5,968 nt of DNA, taken from an uncultured SAR86 cluster bacterium. Its GTDB lineage: Bacteria > Pseudomonadota > Gammaproteobacteria > Magnimaribacterales > D2472. The number at the start of each line of letters is the position of its first letter. The first letter of the stretch is position 1. The notes beneath the pieces were generated by a model that was given only the letters and a program-made list of their open reading frames with translations, had not been told where the DNA came from and did not search any database. The position numbers and the translations under genes are program-made. The stretch spans positions 1-5,968 of the forward strand of contig CALJHI010000083.1 in the NCBI GenBank assembly GCA_938075575.1, read 5' to 3'. Below, in pieces: positions 4,909-5,968 of the stretch.

Positions 4909-5928
4909 TTATTTAGTTCCTTTGGATTTAGCTTTTGTTGCTATATAAGATGCTCTTATTTCTTTAATTAATCCATCTCTTATTTTTGCATTTTCTTTTA
5001 AATAGAGGCTTGCCTTTACTTTTCCTTGCCCTATTGTTTCTCCATTCAGCTTGTAAAAAGCTCCAGATTTTTCTACTAAGCCAAGCTTGTGCCCGAAATC
5101 TAATATTTCCCCTTCCTGATTGATTCCCAGGCCATACATAATCTGAAATTCAGCTTGTTTGAATGGAGGTGATACTTTGTTTTTTACTACTTTTACTCTA
5201 GTTTCATTTCCCATCACCTCATCACCCTCTTTAACAGAACCGATTCTCCTAATATCTAGTCTTACGGATGAATAAAACTTTAGAGCATTTCCTCCAGTTG
5301 TAGTTTCAGGACTTCCGAACATAACACCAATCTTCATTCTAATTTGATTAATAAATACAACAGTTGCTCCAGACCTCTGAATATTACCTGTAATTTTTCT
5401 AAGCGCTTGAGACATAAGTCTTGCCTGAAGGCCAACATGATGATCTCCCATCTCACCTTCAATCTCTGCTCTTGGAACAAGTGCTGCAACTGAGTCTATG
5501 ATAACCAAATCAACACTTTTTGATTTAACAAGCATATCTGCTACCTCTAATGCTTGCTCGCCAGTATCAGGCTGAGAAAGTAAAAGCTCATCAACATTAA
5601 CGCCAAGCTTTTCTGCATACTGAGGATCTAATGCGTGTTCAGCATCAATAAATGCACATGTACCACCTTCTTTCTGACACTGAGCAATTATTTGCAAAGT
5701 AAGTGTGGTCTTACCAGAGGATTCTGGTCCATATATCTCTGTCACTCTACCCCTCGGTATTCCGCCAATACCTAAAGCAATATCAAGTCCCAAAGACCCT
5801 GTTGAAATAGAAGGTATATCTAGTATTTCTCTATCGCCCATTCGCATGACCGTCCCTTTACCAAATTGACTATCAATATCTGCAAGAGTATCTTTTAGTG
5901 TTTTTTTAGTGTCTTTTAATTTCGGCAT
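4909..5928 (-). CDS. recA: Recombinase RecA
   Basis: ATP-dependent strand-exchange protein and co-protease for LexA self-cleavage. 339 residues (E. coli 353). Visible are the N-terminal helix region, GTVMRMGD (25-32), Walker A GPESSGKT (67-74), the catalytic glutamate in AEHALDP (E97), Walker B LVIIDS (141-146), loop L1 around EIEGEMGDHHVGLQ (155-168), FINQIRMKIGVMFG (192-205), loop L2 around SPETTTGGNALKFY (206-219), VRLDIRRIG (222-230), VKVVKNK (245-251) and FKQAEF (256-261). The C-terminal domain ends in a basic ATKAKSKGTK and lacks the acidic tail of E. coli RecA. SD AAGGAG (5935-5940) sits 6 nt before the ATG. A LexA operator lies directly upstream, so SOS control is expected. The next gene downstream is a thiolase rather than recX. 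Confidence 0.98.
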   Translation of the reverse strand: MPKLKDTKKTLKDTLADIDSQFGKGTVMRMGDREILDIPSISTGSLGLDIALGIGGIPRGRVTEIYGPESSGKTTLTLQIIAQCQKEGGTCAFIDAEHALDPQYAEKLGVNVDELLLSQPDTGEQALEVADMLVKSKSVDLVIIDSVAALVPRAEIEGEMGDHHVGLQARLMSQALRKITGNIQRSGATVVFINQIRMKIGVMFGSPETTTGGNALKFYSSVRLDIRRIGSVKEGDEVMGNETRVKVVKNKVSPPFKQAEFQIMYGLGINQEGEILDFGHKLGLVEKSGAFYKLNGETIGQGKVKASLYLKENAKIRDGLIKEIRASYIATKAKSKGTK

Positions 5929-5939
5929 TTTAATCTCCT

Positions 5940-5959
5940 TACTGTATGTATATACAGTA
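5940..5959. promoter_or_regulatory. LexA-binding SOS box of recA
   Basis: TACTGTATGTATATACAGTA matches the E. coli consensus TACTGTATATATATACAGTA at 19 of 20 positions and has the exact CTGT-N8-ACAG core (5942-5957). It sits immediately before recA, sharing one base with the Shine-Dalgarno and overlapping a TATACT -10 candidate. Bound LexA would block initiation. The match shows this organism uses the gammaproteobacterial LexA motif. Confidence 0.95.
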
Positions 5960-5961
5960 TA
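5956..5961 (-). promoter_or_regulatory. Candidate -10 box of recA inside the LexA operator
   Basis: The minus strand reads TATACT, five of six bases of TATAAT, with four of its bases inside the SOS box. Transcription would start near 5949, leaving a leader of about 21 nt that includes AAGGAG. The -35 box would lie beyond the right edge of the window and cannot be checked. Confidence 0.5.
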
Positions 5962-5968
5962 GTACTAT

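Noticed and set aside
1..5968. Mobile element, phage, CRISPR, toxin-antitoxin or novel multi-gene defence system
   Set aside because: All seven genes belong to recognisable core families, with no long repeats, integrase/transposase motifs or unexplained ORFs, and every gap is under 100 nt.

Overview
The window is an ordinary housekeeping stretch from an AT-rich (roughly two thirds A+T by eye) bacterial chromosome. Protein sequences and control signals point to a gammaproteobacterium. AspRS, ProRS, QmcA-like and RecA all read like gammaproteobacterial homologues, and recA carries a near-perfect E. coli-type LexA box. The low GC, tight spacing (4-bp overlaps, 16- to 90-nt gaps) and reduced protein variants suggest a streamlined marine lineage such as SAR86. 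That assignment is inference and was not searched.

Layout, left to right. (1) Minus strand: a small FmdB-type zinc-ribbon gene (780-1058) followed 16 nt later by aspS, which runs off the left edge (763 down to 1). (2) Plus strand: proS (1118-2398), divergent from fmdB across a 59-bp spacer with a TATAAT box facing each way. ProRS is a short form without the usual editing insertion. (3) Minus strand: a qmcA-like SPFH gene (3593 down to 2673) and a short nfeD (2676 down to 2395) overlapping by ATGA. The nfeD stop codon overlaps the proS stop codon tail to tail in the palindrome TTAA. (4) Minus strand: a thiolase (4862 down to 3684). (5) Minus strand: recA (5928 down to 4909) with its LexA operator at the right edge, and a hairpin plus U-tract between recA and the thiolase. 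That U-tract runs straight into the thiolase start codon, and the 3' arm of the stem contains the thiolase Shine-Dalgarno.

Functionally the genes cover tRNA charging (AspRS, ProRS), a membrane SPFH/NfeD pair, acyl-CoA thiolysis or condensation, and recombination/SOS. No phage, IS, CRISPR, tRNA, rRNA or unfamiliar multi-gene system is visible. The points worth a second look are variants of known things: a non-discriminating AspRS signature, a ProRS without its editing domain, a possibly leaderless proS, an NfeD without its soluble domain, a RecA without its acidic tail, and the terminator/RBS overlap between recA and the thiolase. No gene-free stretch exceeds 300 bases; the longest is 90 nt (3594-3683).
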